Source of the DNA: Diphasiastrum complanatum
Lineage: Eukaryota; Streptophyta; Lycopodiopsida; Lycopodiales; Lycopodiaceae
Assembly: GCA_029204225.1 (NCBI GenBank)
Contig: CM055096.1
Span: forward strand, 71,801,349 to 71,865,348
Length of the DNA stretch: 64,000 bases
Direction of reading: 5' to 3'
Made by a program: the position numbers and the translations under genes. The notes below the pieces were generated by a model. It made no database searches, was not told where the DNA came from, and worked only from the letters and a program-made list of their open reading frames with translations. This document shows positions 62,065-64,000 of the stretch, in pieces; the stretch's first letter is position 1; each line of letters starts with the position of its first letter.

Positions 62065-64000
62065 TCATTGACGATAATAAGCCGTAATGATAGATAAAGG
62101 TGAGGCACCACGTCCTTGGAGTTTCGCTGCAAAACCTGCACAAGATGATAGAAAATCATCGAATTTCTTATGCAAGCACCCATATGTTTCCAAAGCAAAA
62201 GAAATAAAGTCTTCTCCAGGAGTGCGATGTGAATAATCTCGCTCTTTATCTAGAGCTGCATGAGAAGCAGCAGCACCTTGAGTAGTAGAAGCACGGCGAA
62301 GGAGGTCAGGCCACGAAGGATCAACAACAACAACATCCCCAAACGTGCGAATCCCCTCGCACGAAAGAACAAGATCAACTCGATGCCGAGGCGACTGTGA
62401 ATCAGACACAGACAAGACGTGGGTCTGCTCCCGGACAACATGAAAGCCGCACTCATGTGTAATAGATGACAATACGTCACGAATGGAATCATGAGTCGCT
62501 ATGCACTCCCCGCCAAAAGGGCAACGCATGAGATGAGTTCCAATAGGATCAACAGGGTGACCACAAGAACATTTTCTCAAACCTGCCAGCACTGGATGAG
62601 GGAGACCCAACCTAACCCGAAGAGCAGTGAGAAACAACTCTGAAGAAAGGTGCAAGTGTGGAACAACAAGACGCGCAACAAGCCAAGCACTAGCACCCGG
62701 GCCTGCACAAGACAAAAGGCAAGCCCAAGTCTCATCGGAAGGGGAGAATCTGAGTGAAAGCATGTGAGTGGAAGCACTCCAAAAGATACTTCTGAAAATG
62801 AGCACACTGATGGCTAGGCAAAGTCTCAAAGGGAAGCTCACACAGGTGGAGGGATGAGATCCTTGGCCGCACGAAGATGTCGTTGGAAAGGAAGAATGCA
62901 TGTTTCCACAGCTACTGAATCAAGAAGAATGGGCTTGTTGTCCTGCTGAGACCGAGAGATAAGTGCAGAGGCAACAAGGGCCCAACTTCCTATAAAAGCA
63001 GCTGGAGCAATAGAAGCTATGCAAGAAAGACCAATACCTCCGGATGAAGCGAGAAGAGAGACTTGTCGCTTAACGAACTGACCATTGGGAATACGAAAGG
63101 ATTCTGAACCCATCAAGCGACCCAGAATATCTGATAAAGTATTATTGAAATCCTGTAGCAAAGCCAAAACATCAGGAGAGGGAGGAACACACCGTAGAAT
63201 ATAACTTGGCCATTGAGCGAAGCATTGAGTGAGAATCCCTAGAGCAACTTGAGCATTGCCAAGCTTTGGTAGCAAATCAGCGTGACGAAGATGCGCGTCC
63301 AAAGTGTCCCGCAAAGAGGAAGCCACAACATCCAAGAAACCTATAGGAATACCAAGCGCTCAAATCCCATCAACCGGAGTATTGAAACCTGTAGGTAAAG
63401 GGAGCTCATGAAGGAAGCCCTCAGGACACCAAGCAACGCACTTAGAGGGATTGACAGTGAGGCCCAAAGCCGAAAGTTGTTGAGAGAAATGTAGGAAAGC
63501 CGGAAAGACGTCATTAGCAGGTCCCACAATATGCGTGTCATCAGCAATAGAGGAAAACAAACAAGAAGGAAAAGGAGCAGAAGAAGAACGCAATGCCCAA
63601 AAGTGCGCCAAAGCAAAAAGAACACCACCCAAGGGATCACCTTGTCTGATACCATCAGTAGACGAGATAACCGGAACATCACCTGAGCTAGAAGCATGAC
63701 TGAAATATAAAGGCGCATCTATGGAATAAAAAGAGCGAACAAACGGGATGAGCTGAGCGAGAGGACCGTGAGCCGCACAAAGTTCTTGGAAAATGGCCCC
63801 TCGGGAAACCTTATTGAAAGCATTTTTAACATCCACTTGAAGGACAACCCAATCTGGATGAAGATCCAAGGTAGCACGCAAAGCATGTATGACTGTCTCA
63901 AACCGCCAAGAGTAGCACAACCAAACTGATGAGAAAATAGGTGGTCATGAAAATTGTCACGAAGCTGAAAACCAAGAGCCGTAGAAACCAATCTGTATAA
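62065..64000 (-). pseudogene. LINE-type reverse transcriptase, 3' half, C-terminal zinc and endonuclease-like region
   Basis: Enters from the right edge. RT motifs, right to left: VDVKNAFNKVSRGAIF (motif A), GIRQGDPLGGVLFALA (motif B), the catalytic IADDTHIVG (motif C), and LTVNPSKCVAWCP. A TGA near 63360 interrupts it in frame, followed by the thumb-like IPIGFLDVVASSL and GGIGLSCIASIAPAAFIGSW. Frame is lost between 62840 and 62900. The last part has LSCAGPGASAWL, a CxCG...H...C zinc motif (CSCGHPVDPIGTHLMRC), then CGFHVVREQ and HRVDLVL...DVVVVDPSW, which resembles the PD-(D/E)xK fold of restriction-like endonucleases in early-branching LINEs. RT with GIRQGDPLGG and ADD is typical of non-LTR elements. 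The upstream ORF is outside the window. Confidence 0.85.

Overview
The window is nuclear DNA of a land plant. The evidence is a spliced plant-type HRD1 ubiquitin-ligase gene, an intronless SAUR-type auxin gene, plant Ty1/copia and Ty3/gypsy retrotransposons primed by initiator-Met tRNA, and very long (CT)n arrays. A decayed copy of the flagellar armadillo protein PF16/SPAG6 at 3.3 kb suggests a lineage that keeps motile sperm. HRD1 introns are compact (115-358 bp once a transposon is discounted). Together these point, by inference only, to a fern, lycophyte or bryophyte rather than a flowering plant or a giant-intron gymnosperm. There are no operons, CRISPR arrays, rRNA or convincing tRNA genes.

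Layout. 1-2.2 kb: a degenerate satellite of about 16 bp and a duplicated flank. 2.6-3.5 kb: two adjacent gene fragments (formate-tetrahydrofolate ligase, PF16). 5.8-6.2 kb: a fragment of a probable mobile-element protein. 8.3-8.8 kb: an intact SAUR gene. 12.575-18.792 kb: a complete young chromovirus (LTRs 358 bp each, 3 mismatches, perfect 5-bp target duplication, PBS, PPT, gag-PR-RT-RNaseH-IN-chromodomain) inserted into an unidentified coding-like sequence. 19-25 kb: degraded copia and gypsy pieces, some nested. 29.5-33.4 kb: the HRD1 gene in seven coding exons on the minus strand, with a 772-bp hAT-like non-autonomous transposon in intron 4. 35.1-35.4 kb: a PIF/Harbinger transposase remnant. 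35.6-54.9 kb: a graveyard of one copia family (LTRs beginning TGTTGG) in both orientations, together with a decayed two-zinc-knuckle gypsy element. 56.4-57.0 kb: a SEC61-beta-like ORF whose 3' end is tandemly duplicated. 57.348-61.112 kb: a copia element with both LTRs, whose gag start is joined in frame to reverse transcriptase, with protease and integrase missing. 62.1-64.0 kb: the 3' half of a LINE-type reverse transcriptase with a C-terminal zinc and endonuclease-like region, running off the end.

Only HRD1, SAUR and possibly SEC61-beta look like host genes that could work. HRD1 (ER-membrane RING ligase) and SEC61-beta (ER translocon) both act at the ER, but their proximity is probably chance. 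The rest is repeat-driven. Points most worth following are the recent chromovirus with paired ACGT-core palindromes upstream of its TATA-like box, the copia subfamily sharing a lost protease aspartate, the gag-RT deletion derivative, and the hAT-like insertion in HRD1.
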